Notes: generated by a model not told the origin, from the sequence alone. A stretch of DNA of 64,000 nt from Macrobrachium rosenbergii (GCF_040412425.1 NC_089789.1:41907606-41971605); one strand, 5' to 3'. Counted from the stretch's first letter, positions 39,481 to 54,800 are shown. Translations and numbers: made by a program.

Positions 39481-40985
39481 ATACAACAAAATTTTACCAG
39501 GAGATCAGGAAATTTTGTGGGCACATTTCTGCAATTTAGTCTAAAGATAATTTTACAATAATTTAATAAGATTACTGGAGCAAAATTTTCATGAACTTAG
39601 AATATCTTCAGTACACATTACCTCTTGCCATCAGAAGTAGTTTGTAAGTTTGTAAAAAGTAATATTGCACAGTCTTTCTCTATGTCACTCTACTGTTAAG
39701 CTAGACCTTTCTGGGCGCATGGTGAAAGATTCCAGGACACTGACTACAAAATTTGTATAAAGTCTCTGCCTCAGAGTAAAGACTATACTGCCATTTTTAT
39801 CCTGCAAAACTTCCATGGTAAATTGTTGTATAACTCTAAGGGTTTCTAGGCCTTGAAGGTTTACATGCCCTTCATTTGAAATAAAACAAATATAACAAAA
39901 ATAATTTTCCTTTACAGTTTTATATGCAATTTTACAAAGTTGTGAGAATTCACTGAGGCCAAATGCATACCCTGGGGTGCCACATGGCTAGACACATTTT
40001 TTCAAGCTAAAAAACCCTGCTTAGCATATGACAAGATTTCCACACGCCTAAAATAAGTTCTAATCAACAATACTTGAAATGTAACATCCTAAATCAGCTT
40101 GCAGAAACTCTTTCAGAAATGCTTGGGGAAAATGACTTCCGGTCCAATCACAGTAGCAGCATACACTACTGACATTTAAGACGCTCTTATACTTAGACGC
40201 ATACCGTTTTACAAATGTATGAGCGACACACTGAAGAGGAAAATCTATCTATTGTACTGTTGGTCAGACGATGTCCTTGTGATAATGGTAATGCCAAACC
40301 TTGATGGTAAAAATTTACAATAAGGGAAGATAATCTATCTCTCGTTTCTTTTTTTATATCCAGCTTTGTTTTCTTATATATAATATCTTTCAATTTTTTT
40401 TAAATTGGACATTATTGCACTGATGAACATTTGGCAAATTTCTCTCTCATGCAGTGCAACCCTTTTGAGGCAGAAAGAGGAAAATCCAATGTATAAGACT
40501 CAATACATTTATCAATCAAAACTAAATTGTGATCTGCTTAAAAAATCCTTTGTTTAAAACACTAAATTGTTGTGGAAGTATTCCAGTAACCTTGGATTGG
40601 GTAAAAATTGCAAATGTTTACAATGACTTGCAATATTCTATGCAATTTTAGTGTACCATCTGCATGTAAAATTAATTTACTTTCATTCCTTAAATACATC
40701 TCTGTAGATAAACAACTGAGTGAATCTTACTCTGTCAGTGATTGCATTATCTGCAAAGAAAGATAAGCAGGATTTGACATTAATTATTATTTACACTTTT
40801 CCACAAAAACATCAACAAAACTATTTTAAATGCAATATCAATTTCATTTAATTTCATTATTACTGTGCAAGTATAAGATGGAATAAATCACGGACAACAA
40901 ACATGAACTTCAGAGTGAATTACAAATGTTAGAAAAAAAATGACCAAAATGACACTACTTCTGTGAGCTCGAGTTAATAATATAC

Positions 40986-41138
40986 TTACAAGGATTTTGG
41001 GCTTCTTCTGTACTTAACAGAGACATTCACTCCAGACAGTCGTAGAGCTTTGATAATATTGTCAAAATAGGGGGACACGTAAATTTCATCAATTTCGAGG
41101 CTCTTCAGTTTCTCAAGGTGTCTGAAGGTGACATCTTC
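40986..41138 (-). CDS. LRR-like gene exon 11 and stop
   Basis: 153 nt including TAA at 40988-40986, acceptor CCAAAG. It encodes the last repeat, LEKLKSLEIDEIYVSPYFD, and a basic C-terminus, VSVKYRRSPKSL. Confidence 0.86.
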   Translation of the reverse strand, partial: EDVTFRHLEKLKSLEIDEIYVSPYFDNIIKALRLSGVNVSVKYRRSPKSL

Positions 41139-44100
41139 CTTTGGAAAAAAAGTGAGCTTTGGTTACTCATGCACTAGAGCAAAATGTCATTAATCAGACC
41201 TAATTGCAAAGGTACCACATCTGGATATTCTGACTATACTAGTTTAGGTTGGTGTAAGTACATACAGTATAACCTATGCTAGGCCATTCTTATATTCATG
41301 CAAAGTGCTGTGAAACCTACTGCACTTAACTGCAAGATAATAAAACATTGAAAAGCTTCAGCTTCTAAGAATTACTCTAGAAATAAAAAGTTGCCAATGA
41401 ATTTTCTGTTTACAAAAATAATCTGCCTATACTAGCCAAACCTAAATCTCATAAACTCCACATTGCCTAGTCTGGACCAGCCTGAAATAACTTAAAACAG
41501 AGTTTTCTAAACCAGCCTGAGAAATATTAAAAAATATTTTCATGCACTTGTGTCCTCTATGTTCAAAGACATTCTTACATAGCAAAATGGTCATTCCAGA
41601 AAATGTATGGCTTTTATATTACCACATAGCCTACCTGTTTTTACAACATAACCTTATCAACATAGCATTGAGACATGACGTAAACAAACTAGTCCTGTTA
41701 CGTTTGTATATGTGCAATTTATAACATGAAATACATATTAAAGTTCATGTTTTTCAGCTTACACTGTAGGTGCTGTAATGTTAACTCATTTTCAGGAAGA
41801 AGTAAAAGTAAGAAAGGGAAGAGAGCTTTGAAGAATGAAAGAGCAGAATAACCTAGACATCAGAGCTGTGGATTATAATAACACATAGAAGTAGTGGTAA
41901 TACCAACCTCCAAATCAGGAAGCAATCTCTGTACTTCCAAAAACTGAGAAAGATTTGCCAGGTCTGGTGGAATGTCAAGAACAGGATCAGGGCATGGAAC
42001 TTCTTCATGCCATGCAATGATGGAAACATGGGCAAGCTTAAATAGAACAGCTATTGCCCCACCAAAGCAGCCAAACACCTTAAAAAAAAAAAAAGAAAAA
42101 AAAATTTGGGAAAAATATCTACAGGTATACAATATACAATTTTTGAGTTTCCTAACATCATTTGGTTTAACAGTTAAAATTAGTGCAATAGCAAAATACA
42201 AAACATCAAACTAGATAAACATGTACACTGTATGCAACATGAAAAGAGAATTAATAGTATAACTTACCAAAACCAAGGGAGGTAGTAAGTTTGTGTTGCG
42301 GAAATAAATTTCCGTGGTAGTTGGAAACGATGAAAGGAAACCAATGATTGCCTCTGAGTGTCCTTCCATAGCTGGATCCATTTCTTGTATTCTCATATTC
42401 ACTGGACTGAGAGTAAAAAACTCAATGACTAACGTTTTAATTGACGGGAACGTGAACATTGCCTGAAATAAAATAAATACACTACTGTATATAACAACAT
42501 TGGATATTCCAAATGCATAAAACAGCTGAAGGAGGCTCATTAAAAATAGTGATTCTGATGTCAAAGGATTAAGCTGTGAAGAAAAAGAATGGTAGTTTTG
42601 ATTACAACCATAATGACATTATTTTTATCTACAGTTGTAGAAGCCATGGTAATTTTGACCAAAAACAGTTGCTAATTTCTTTCAGTAAAAACAATGCATG
42701 CCAATTATAAAAAAAAAAATTCTTTCAAACAAAGTTTGCCTGTTCCAAAACACTCAGTGAAAATATCAGGTACTATGTTCATAGACGAAAAAAAAAAAAA
42801 TCACCACCACACATACCTTGCACCATAAAAATTTAAAATCTAAACACGCTGTATTTTGGTGATGTGATGAAATGGAAGCTGGAAGAGCAATTATTTCATA
42901 CATCTGCCTAAAATGTAAAAAGTCAAGGAATTGCGTTCTGGAACTGGAGCATAAAATTTAGGCCAAAGGCCAATTGCTGGGACCTATGAGGTCATTCAGA
43001 GCTGAAAATAATGTCAAAACAATTGCTGGGACAGGGTGAAAAGTAAAATGGAACATAAAGAATGTGAATGGAGGTACAGCAAACCCCCCGTATTCATGGT
43101 CTCACGATTCACGGACTCGTGTATTTGCAGATTTCTTTGTGGAACGTATCTACCCATTATTCGCGGAAAATTTGCCCATTCGCAGTATTTTTCACTGAGA
43201 AATATTCACTAATTACTGTATTTTCATATCATTTTCATGACTAAATGCACTTTTTGTGACAAAACTATTAAAATACTCAGGTATAAGCATTTTTTAGATG
43301 GTTTTTCTTGTTTTCAACCATCAAAATAGGCAGTTGTAAGTGTTTTTAGAGGGGTTTAAAGTATTCGCGGATTTTAACTATTCGCGGGGTGTGTGTGTGT
43401 GTGCGCGCGCGGTACGCATCCCCTGCAAATATGGGGGGTTTACTGTATAGTAAAAGGAATGAAGGAGGTTGCAGCTCGGGACCAAAGGGGCACTGCTAAT
43501 GCCTAGAGTTAGGTGCACCGATGGTACCACCCCTCTCCTGGGGGAATGATGTTCTGACAGGTGATGCAATAAGATTTGTAACAAAAAGAGAGATACGGTA
43601 TCACCTCTTGGGTGTCCAAATTTTCAGGTCTTCAAAGTGTAATGTCTTTAATTTGCAAATTGTTAAATTTATTTTGTTCATATCTTTAAACAAGAATAAT
43701 AATGAAAGAGGCTAAAACTCACCTTATACTCCTCCCAGTCCAGTTCATTCACAGGATACGGAAGTTTGGGAAGATTATAATTAAAAATAGACTGGGGAGT
43801 CATTTGTAAAGTTAAATGTTCTAACTGTTTCGCTGATGCTATCAGGACACTCAGTTCAAGATCTGTCAGTGCAGAGGCATCCAGGGTCAACTTCTTTATA
43901 GAGCTCATTGGTAACACCTGTTGGTAAGGAAAACAACTTTTCTAGTTTTACATCAGCAAGGGGAAATGAAGAGCGATTGCTTCTGACTTGTGAGGTTCAT
44001 AAGATATCATATGGATTTTCACTCTGGGTCAAAACTACATATGCTCAATAATTTACTGGTGAGAGAATCATTTATTTACCAAAATCTTTTTAACACGGTT

Positions 44101-47100
44101 AATTAATATCTCAAAGAATTTTTTATTTTAAACTGGGATCAATGTACTTGTATGAAAACTTTTAAAGTTCAGTATTTCAAAGTTCACAAATCATAGATAA
44201 TATGAGGCCAGTGATAAAAGAATGGCCTTAAAAGCATGAAAAATAAATCTTTCAATGGCTCAACAACCCATAAAAACCAACATCAGTCAAAAATGTAAAG
44301 GGTTACACCCTGTTCACAGTGGCTAATTCAGAAGTAAGAGGAGAGATGACACAGGTCAATGACCTTTATACTTACAGATGTGATTACCAGATGTATGACA
44401 AAAAACGTCATCTACAGATATACTTTATATGGCGTTTATGATACACGAATTACAACAAATGCAGAATACAGGCAGCCTATGCACCCATCTTCAAAGGACT
44501 TATCAGGCAAAAAATTCATACTACTGAAATACAACAGTACCCTTAAGGTGAGCATCTAGCACTGCCAAAACACCCTTAACAAATGTTATCTTCACGATGT
44601 CACACATAAAGAGTGAGCGCACAGGGAAGTTGCACTGTTAGTGAGGTTCTGGAAATCTGGACTGTAATGCTACCTGAAGTAAAACTACCTCTATCCTTTC
44701 TGTAGCTTATAATCAATACTTGATAACTATAAACCAGAAAGACACCAAAAAACCTGTAGCGGGCGATGATGATATCTAAATGTTGGAGCTATCAATAAAT
44801 TCTTTTACTACCCTGGTGAACGGTGAAACAGGAAGGAAAATGGAAGAAATTAAGAAATCTGATGAGACATGATTTAAAGGAATGGGGCACTTTTAAGCAA
44901 TACTGTATTGCAAACCTGGTGTATCAGCAAGGATCTGGGGAATTTCAGTGAACTATTGTACAGCACTGTAGAAAAACACAAGTAAGGAAATATGCTTTGA
45001 GCAAAAATGATATATTTTGGGATTTTTTCCTTTGAAAATTTCCTACCAATGATGTTTGAAATAAGTTAAATCTTAAATAGTGACTGTGAATACAAACCAT
45101 AACTTATATGCCATCAAAAGGAATACAGCATTCAGTTTGTTTAAATTTTGCTGACATACATCATATTAGTTTCCTTGCAATTTCCCCTTGAATTTTACCG
45201 ATTTAAATTCTGATGACAGAGAATAAAATCCATAAACTAGAGAATCACAGGATTTTATGACAATTAAAAGGTCTGTAAAAACGTTAAGATGTACCTAGTG
45301 GGTTGGGAGCCCTAAAATCTGACATCAAGAAGTATTACTAATTACACAAAACCAAGAAATGCTAACAAATTTCTTGTCATATGAACTTAAACACATGAAT
45401 TACTTTCAGTAAAAGATAAACTGCAATGTGTTTGCAAGATCTATGACAAACACAAAACTATCCAGATGTTAGTGAATGACACTCTTGTGTTCAGTGGTAC
45501 CACACATACACATTATCTTCCGAAAGCATTTGACTACCCTATCAGATAAACTGAAATGACAGTGCTTTGATACTGAGCCACTTTCAATGAGGAGTCAACA
45601 GTACAGGTCAAATCTAATTCAGAGTTAACAGTACAGGTGAATTATAATTTGCAGTCAGCAGTACAGGTGAAATTTGAAGTTGTGGTCGAAGTAAAGAAAT
45701 TTATGTTTTTGGCACAAGAATTATCAAACAAAAACAAATCACAATTTCTCTTACCTCAGTAAGGTAACTTAAATCATCATGAATATTTCTTGTATGATGA
45801 ATTCCAAGAGCTGTCAATTTTGGACACACTTTCAAAACCCTACATAAATCGTTCATATCCAGAGTGCCCTCTCCATACCTTATGGCCAAACATGTCACAT
45901 TAAACTGATGGGTCACAACCTCTCCACTCTTTTGAAGAAAGAAAAATACCAAAATTAAAATAAAACACTTGATAATTACACAGATTAGCATGATATTCAT
46001 TATTATACAAAAGCTTGCCAATAAATGAATACAGATTCAATCAGGCAAACAGAAAAATGCAACACAGCAGAAACACACACAAAGATTAGTACAGCAAAAG
46101 CACACCTGCGCTACACTAGCTCAGCCAGGTCACTGCGCTACATTAGGATTCATTATAGTGAGGTTTTAAAGAGGCTAATATAAGTAGACATCTTACAAGC
46201 CAGCACTACTCTATGCTGATCCCAAGCCTGGGTAAATGGTGAGGGATGGTGGCAGGAAAAGCATCTGGCCATACATCCCCTATTGTTGAAACTATGCATG
46301 GTAGCCAAGAACACCTAAGATCAGAAGGCCTGGGCTTACCCCGTTCATGCAATGCAAGGGGCTTTGCTTGGCCCCACTGGATTAAAGCACAAGGACTACC
46401 ACATCAAGGACGGGCATGGTTAAGACAAGAAAGTCCAAGTGTTGAGAATTGGGACTCTGAACATTGGCAGCATGGCCACCCGAAGTAGGGAAGTGGCAGA
46501 CGTTATGGAAAGAAGAAAAGTGGACATATTATACATACAAGAGACAAGATGGAGAGGAAACAAACCATGGGAGATTGGCAGTAGTTATAAGATATTTTAT
46601 AGGGGCGCCAATGTGGGAGGAAGAAGTGGAGAGGGAGTTGTTCCTAGCAAGGAAATGAAGAACATATTTTAGAGGTGGAAAGGAAAATTTCTAGAGTAAT
46701 GAAAATAACGCTGTGTTGGGGCATGTTAAGAATATAATAAGCACATGTGCCCCACAAGTGAAATGTGATGAGGAAACAAAGGGTTTGTTCTGGAGAGAGA
46801 GGGATGAAAATTACAACATCAACAAACTTAGAAGAAGTGAAAAATTGCAAGGTAATACAAGGAGAGTGTTAGTATGCAACATGGGTTAGTGGTGTACAAC
46901 TTTTTTATAAGACAAGTCTGAGGGGGAAGATGGACAGTACAACCCAAGAAAAGTGGCAGAGGGTAGAGGTCTGTGAGATGAGAGAAAGATTTAAGGATCT
47001 GGTACTGTACTCGGTAGCATCAGATTAACAGAGGATGTAAACAAATGGTATGAAGAAAACAGCACCATGATTCTCAGAAGAGCCAAAGAATTATTGGCAA

Positions 47101-48747
47101 AGACATCTGGTAGAGGTTCACCCAGTGAAAAGGAGAGCTGATGGTGGAATCATGTTATGCAAGAAAAATCAAGAGGAAAAAGGAAACGAACATAGCTTAT
47201 GATCAAATTGATTCTGAGGAAAATCCATTGGCTTAGAAAAATGTAAAGAAGGAAGCAAAAGTTTATATACAAGAGAGCAAAAAGCAAAGATCAAGCAACT
47301 ATAGATCTGACGCACATCAAGCAAATCATAGCTAAATATGGAAGGGTTCTGCCCATGGAGGAAACGTATAGAGCAAGATGGAAGGAATATTTTGAAAAGC
47401 TATTAAATGAAGAAAACCCCAGGTGAATAGCAGAGAATGGATATCCACAATAGTTAGATATAATTAAACAAGAAGTAAAGAGGGCACTAGATAAAATGAA
47501 GAGAGGTAAAGCAGGACCTGATGATATAACAGTTGACGTGTGGAAATATTTGGGAGAGAAAAGAATTGATATACTGTGGGACCTGATGTGTCAGATTTAC
47601 TGTTAAGAATGAATACCAGATGACCGAAGAAACTGCCTAATGGTCCCTACATATAAAGGAAAGGGTGACATACAAAACTGTTGTAAATACCAAAGGATAA
47701 AACTGATTTCTCATACAGTGAAGGTGTATGAAAGAACTACTGAAGAAAGAATAAGGAGAGAAACCACAAACAAGGAACAGTTCGGGTTATGACAGGGAGG
47801 GGTACAGTGGATGCTGTATTTGTTTCAAGACAAACAATGGAGAAGTATGGAGAAAAACAGAAAGAATTTCCTTTAGTATTTGTTGACGATATACCATAGC
47901 AAGAAGTATGGGGGTGTTTGGGGTGAAGGGTGTTTCTGAAAAATATGTTGAAAAATATGTTAAGTTGGTACAAGATATGTATGCAGAGGCAACACACAAA
48001 AGCGTAGTCAGACCAGCCATGGTTTACAAAGCCATGATGTGGCTAATGAAGGAGGCTCAAGAATGGAAAATGGATGCAGCAGAGATGAGGATGTTGAGAT
48101 GGATGTATGGAGACACAAGAGATAGGATCAGAAATGAATTTATTAGAGGAACAATTATAGTAGGGGAAGTATCAAAGAAGTCCCAGGAAAAAAGGCTACA
48201 GTGTTTGGTCATGTTATACAGAGGGAAGACCATGAAAGTAAAAGGGTTATGAGAATGGAGGTGGAGGGAAGAAGAAGGAAGGCCAAAGTTCAGATGAAAG
48301 GATAAAATAGCAAATGATGTGCAGGAAAAAGGTTTAAAAGGTCAGGATGTTCTGGAGACAGGAAGGTGAAGGCTGATAGGAAACAGCAACCCTATAAGAA
48401 ATGGGCAAAGGTTAAAGGGAATAAGATAAGTAATGTATTATTAATACTGACAAGAGATAAATACTGCACTGCAAATGCTGTAAGTGGAATTCTCATCAAT
48501 TTTCAAGTAATTAAAACCATGAACTTACTAACCTTGTATTTTGCCTCCATATCAAGCAAATGCAAAATGGCTTCGTAAGTACCCCACTCAAGTCTGGATC
48601 CCGCTGCTGCCATCTTTGGCTGGATAGCAAAGGCCGCAGCGCCTAAAGTTATTCTCATTGTAGAAAGAAAATTGTCATACCTGTATATATTATTTTCCAG
48701 CACTTCTAGATGAGGCAACGCCAAATTCCAGGATTTGTGATCCTGAG

Positions 48748-48778
<31 letters not shown>

Positions 48779-48816
48779 TTTATCATAAGGACAACCATTT
48801 GATTTTTTTATGTCAG

Positions 48817-48860
<44 letters not shown>

Positions 48861-51800
48861 GGCATTAGTTCAGATAAGACAGCAATTTGGGCATAAACCC
48901 TCTGTTGGTACCCTAACAAAAAAAATTTTGTTTCATCATATACTGGCCTCGACAAGAACAGTTCCAAGACTCCTGTTCCTCATAGTCGACACACCAAAGG
49001 CTCTACCTTTGTGGAACAAGTTACTCTGACAATCACATTCAGGTGGTTCCATCATATCCAAATACACTCAGGGTTCATGCACAGAGATCATCCAACAAGG
49101 ATTTTCTAGGACAGTAGCACAGGCTACTCTGCCACTGCAAGACCACAAGAATCATCTATGGTCAGACTATGCCAGTCTAAATCAAAGCCTGGTAACTGGG
49201 GTAACAGAATCTTGATCCATGCAAAACCCCTAATCCAGTCATAATAGATTTCTGATCTTTCTTAGGAATCAAAAGTAATGCTGGTGTCAGTGGCTAGAGG
49301 ATACAAGTCAGCCCTATGGGGGCTGATACTTGGATTCTTCTGACGTACCTGCCACTTCTTCAATCTGCATGCAGTGCTACAGTATTAATGAATAGAAATG
49401 TATGATGATTATATTGTTCACTGGGTACAGTGGTTGCTTGGCAAGCTTTCGGTAGTTATGATAAAACGACTGTAAACAAAGGATGCCGGAAGTTTTTTCT
49501 TTTTGTTTCTTATAGTTGATTTTAAATACGTGAAATGAGTATATACTGATTTTTTATGCATTTTATAGGCATATTCTAAGCTTTTAGCTTCTTAGTTTAA
49601 CTCATGTTTTTATTTTTTGACTGGGTTTTTAAAATTTTTCTTTCCATCACAATTCAATTAGCTTGCAACAACCTATGTTGTATTAGGCAAGTCTCATCTG
49701 GTACTGCAGTATAATCTGTTTCTTTAATGCTGTCTGTACTTTTCATCACAATAAAAATAATCTGGGCTTCAGCCACTCCACTCTCAAGTCTTATCAACAT
49801 CTCTCTTGGCTTCTTAAAGAATTTTTTGAAGAAACTTTAATCCCTGGCTTTGGTAATACTGTATTCCAATACTGCTTCTCCCTAATGACATCTTTCACCC
49901 ATATCTACCCATAACATTCTAAAAACCAGCATAGTCCATTCCTATAAGGCCATTTAAGTCTCATACTATCAGAATCCTTTCTGACTGTAGCACTTCTGTC
50001 ACCCCTTAAGAAAACCTTTTCCAAAATATCTGCTATCCTTCTTATGGTCTTAATGATTTGGCGAATCTAAAAAAGATACATTTACACAATGCTATAAACC
50101 ATGGCCACAATGATCATACTGCAAACAAAGATGTGCTAGAGAGATGTGGTGTCCAGCAACTAATATCCAGAGTATCACAGTTAGATGGTTTGGACATTTT
50201 ATAACAGCAAATGAGGACGGTACTGTAATCAGAATAGTAGATGTGGATGTAACAAGATGGAGTCTTGAGGGTAGGCCCAGAAAATCAAGGAAAGAAGGCA
50301 TAGAGGAAGACCTACACTAGATGGGTATTCAGGAAAAGTTCACAAGGCAGAAGGGAAGGGAGAGGACTCATTTTGAGTCTAATCCAACCAGAGGCAAATA
50401 TGACAAAAATGTTAATGATGGTGATGATTTTTTGGCATAAAACCCTATTTTAACATCAAACACGTTTTGTTACTGTTCACTGAAAGCAGATTACACGTAG
50501 TATGCTACATACAAACCATTTTACATATCCCATATATCATCCAGACATGGATGTTTGTGTGTAGTGGACTACCTGTATCTGCAATGAAGTAATGGCAGAC
50601 TAAATCTGTTATTGGTAAATTCCCTTACTAGAAATAAAACTATAACTTTGCAACAATCTGAATGATCATGCTAAAATATTACCTTTGTTAATGCCAAGTC
50701 TAAGATTTTTTCACTTTTCTTGCTACCAGTGTTCCACAGGGCATTGCAAAGAACTTTATCTGACACGCCCCCGGCAAACTCAATTACACGCAGATTTCTG
50801 AAACATGAAACGGCAAGTGTGAGCTCATCTGGAAATATACAGCACTATAAATAATGAAGACTACGAAGAGCAATCAAATTCTTTTAGTTGAGGATAAAAT
50901 AAGACCCCTTTTCTTTTGTGCAGATCTTGGTGCTGTATATTGTTTAGAAATTCACTTGGAATCCTAAAGCCTGAAGAGGACTACTGTACTGTCCTCCATC
51001 TCAAAGGGAGTGAAACCTTTTTCAAAATTTCTACAAGGACAGAATATTTATATCATTTTCCTGCTTGATCTTCTGACTACTCAACAATTCTGGTTTGTTG
51101 TGGTTATGCTACCAATCTGTGGGTAAGGTATGTCCGGTATTTGGATTTTCTATCAGTCCATGGAATAATTCTGGATTAAAAGTCCCTGACAAACCTGGTG
51201 AGCTTAATTTCTCAAGGAATGTAGTTGTCATTTACCATATTTAAACCATTGAAAAATTGTTTTCCAGCCACCGTCAGTACTCCATTAATGAGGACCCCCT
51301 TCATAACCCTGCAGCACCTTCATTACTGCTTCTGTATAAAAGTTAACTAACCCTGATCTTCATTCTATGGTCCAAACCCCAACAATGTGTGGCTATCGAA
51401 CTGTTTCTGTTATTAACATTAACAGGTCTTCTGTGCTCTTTCTTTCTTTCTTTGCATGGGTAAGTGTTAACAGCTTGCTCCTCGAGCTCCCCAGATGCTA
51501 CTTGGATTTCAGTCTTAGATATTTTAATCAAAATTCCATCATTATTCATCTTTCCTGCATTCTTCCCCTTTACCTGCATTTCACACTATGTAAAGAAAGT
51601 GTCTGGTGAGAATTACCCAACACAGCTAAGTTGAGAATGGCATTTATACTCATTCAAGGTGTAACAGGACACCAACATAAGAATTCTTTTGTTTACTGTC
51701 AAGACTCTGCACCTTAGCACTCATATCTTTCCTGGGAATAAGCAAAAATAAGGAGTTTGTGTACTGTATGGACAAAATCTCTTCTTGGATTATGACTTCA

Positions 51801-54800
51801 GCAAAATTAAACCCTTGCTACTTACCTAAATTGGCAACATTTCATAAAACCAACATTATCACTCCGTGGCAAATAAATATTCTCGAACTTTGGAGAATGT
51901 TTGGCAAAATAATCAAACGATGGCTCGGACTGATCAAGTTCCTTCAGGGAAAAGTGCACTGCATCACTGGGAAACACCAAGGAAACGAGTTCTGATATTT
52001 CACTCTCCAGAAAAGGATGATATCCATCAGGGACCCACAGTCTCTCTATTCCCAGTCTGAGAGCAGCAACAATAAGCATGTTATTGTAGGCCTTTTCATG
52101 ACCTTGCCACTGTAAAAACAAAAGAGATATTACCATAAGAAAAACTTTCTCAAATGAACAACAGGAGGCTTGAAAGCAATTTGAAACATTCATGACAATT
52201 CAAAATGTTAACACACAAACCTATTTCTTCCATGGCCCTGAGACTCTTCATCTCTATCCAAGGAAGACTGGGCATGGGTCCCTCCAGGAACCATTGACAC
52301 CCCTTTATATCCTGTGCAGGTTAGGTTCCTGGTGCTCCCTCCAATGTGAAACCGTAATGCTGTTATCTTATCTAATAGTAAGTTACTATAACCTACCCCA
52401 GGCTATGCTGTAAGCACAATAATACTTGACTAAGCCAGTCACCTTTAAAAATACTATCAACTTTCATAAGTTATTAGGTTCTTATGAATATTGGGCATTT
52501 ATAGAGGTGAATGAATAAATTGTGTATTACTCCATACTGCAGAACTGCTCATACACACAGCATGAGCAGTAATGCTTACTGGCACCCCTAACCTCTACAG
52601 ATATAAAGAATGTTTGTATGTTCCCACAGATTTGTTTGATATGAAAATATCTTTCAAAGAACCACCAAGGTATAACCTATCAATACCAAATAACAGTCAG
52701 AAACAATTTGCTTACTCTAAGTATCAGCAATGGTGAATTGAGTAGTACAGTACAGGTAGAATAAGCCTAATTTGTTTTCATACAACTCTTGGGTCCTTTC
52801 AGACATGTTAATTGCATTCATTCTTCTGTGCACCTTTCTCTGGGGATTATCAGCATTTCTATTATGTTTAATGATGTGCCACAGACAATATTTCATTTTC
52901 AGTGCATATCTGTTTCCTTCTCATCCTGTGTGAGATGTGTGAATATTTTGTGAACTTCCAATACTGGTGCTCCTGCTGCCTTTGGCTTCATGTGACCTGT
53001 CTGCAGGCCCTGCCAATCTGGATCTCCCTCATCCACCTCTGTGAATGATACCTTCTTTGCTAGGCTATGGTCTCAAGTTGCGTCTGCTCTTCAGAGACAA
53101 TTCCTTGCTGTTGCTGACCCAAAAGATTCTGCTTCTGGTGCCAATATTCCCATGGTCTCCGTGCCTAGATCTCTTTCCACCCACTGCTATTATCATTCCT
53201 ATACCTTCTGCAGCTTTTTTTTTTTTTTTTAGCTCAAATTTATTTGGCCATTTCATCCCATATGCTCAGTCCCATGACCTTGAATAGTGCAGAGTTAAAG
53301 GCATAACCATACTTGTGTATGTTTTGGACTTCATTCGTATTTATTGAGATTTATAATTGTGGTGGGCCATGTACTTCCTGCGGCAAGGTGGTTGAACAGT
53401 AAGTTCCTCATCCCCATAATTCCTTCCACAACTGTCCAGCTCAATGGAGGCATTTACTTCCTTGAATAAATGACAAATTTTCAAAGCCAATTTGTATTTT
53501 TCCTAACTATACAAACCTGAGGTCTTTACACAAGGAATATGCTCCAGCACAGTGGAAAAAGGCAATACTGTAATAGGGATCACATACAATCACATACTGT
53601 CTTACCTCACCTGTTTTGGTAGAGTAGCATCCTTTTGTAAGTTAGAATTTCTTCTTGTACGTATTGCTGGGACAGTTTTTGGGATGGTTATGGGGAGAGG
53701 GCAGGGGGATTCCAGTTGGCTGGGGGAAAGGAGGGGGGAGGTGAGCCTTCCAGTCGGGTAAGATATTTTGTCTTAAATTAGGTAAGGTTAGATTAGGATG
53801 TACTGTACCTTGGTAACAGCCATTTTCATATTTTAGTATCATACCTTAGAATTGCATTTCTGATTTGTCAATCCTTTGATACTAAACCAAAAAAGGATAT
53901 ACTGTGTATAGCAATACAACTCTGGTGAACATGAGCAACACAGAGCTGCTCTTAACATGGACAATGCATACTAAGGCCCTCTGGATATAAGAACTGATAT
54001 GAAATGCAGGGACCAGTAAAATTAAGAAGTTGCAAAGCAATAGTTAAAAGACATTTTTCAGTTTTATTGACCTCCCTGCCCCCATAAAAAATCAACATAC
54101 CCCATAACATAAAGTTAAAAAGATTATGAAATCCTCAAATAAACATACAAAATTTACATACGATATCATTTTAATATTTTTAAAATTTATCTAGACCTAC
54201 CAATCAACCTTACCTCATGACGAAAAATTCGCGAGTAATCTCTGACTGTGTCAAAAAACATATCCTTGTCCAAGTTCAAACTTTTTATATTGCTCTCAAC
54301 ACCCACAATAAGGTGCAGAAGTTTTTGCTGTAAAAAGAAAAATATACAATTAAAAAAAAAACAATTTCAAAGAATACCTATTATTGCACAAAATAATTAC
54401 TCCAGTCAGTCAATAAATTTCTGCATACAATAAAAGTTATAGAAAATACAAATTCAGAACATTTGTTTGTTGAGTTCCATCAATATAAAGCTCTCATTTT
54501 CCTTGTTCAGACTGCACAAACAGATAGCAAAGAACCAAGCACTAAACTTCAACTTTCAGATGATACAAAACACAGATAATCTCTAGGGTATCCAGTTTTG
54601 ACTCCCAGCTCATTACTAAAGTCCTCACTTTGGCAAAAGATATTATTCTAACAACAGACTGCTATATGTGTACTCCCCATATCCCAAGCCTTCTTGACAT
54701 TGACTGCGCAATCCTACTTGTATAAGTTGTGGTTTTTCCATATTCGTAGAAAGCTGTGCCTTATAACTGTGCCTTATAACTTTCTTTGCTTTCATCATGG

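Larger units (their letters stand above)
37853..40985. other. Intergenic region between convergent genes
   Basis: Holds the 3' UTR of the dehydrogenase (plus strand), the 3' flank of the LRR-like gene (minus strand), a short duplication and a LINE 5' fragment. No other gene is supported. Confidence 0.5.

Noticed and set aside
42211..42564. A 117-codon frame as a separate gene
   Set aside because: The coding part is exon 9 of the LRR-like gene; the rest of the frame is intron.
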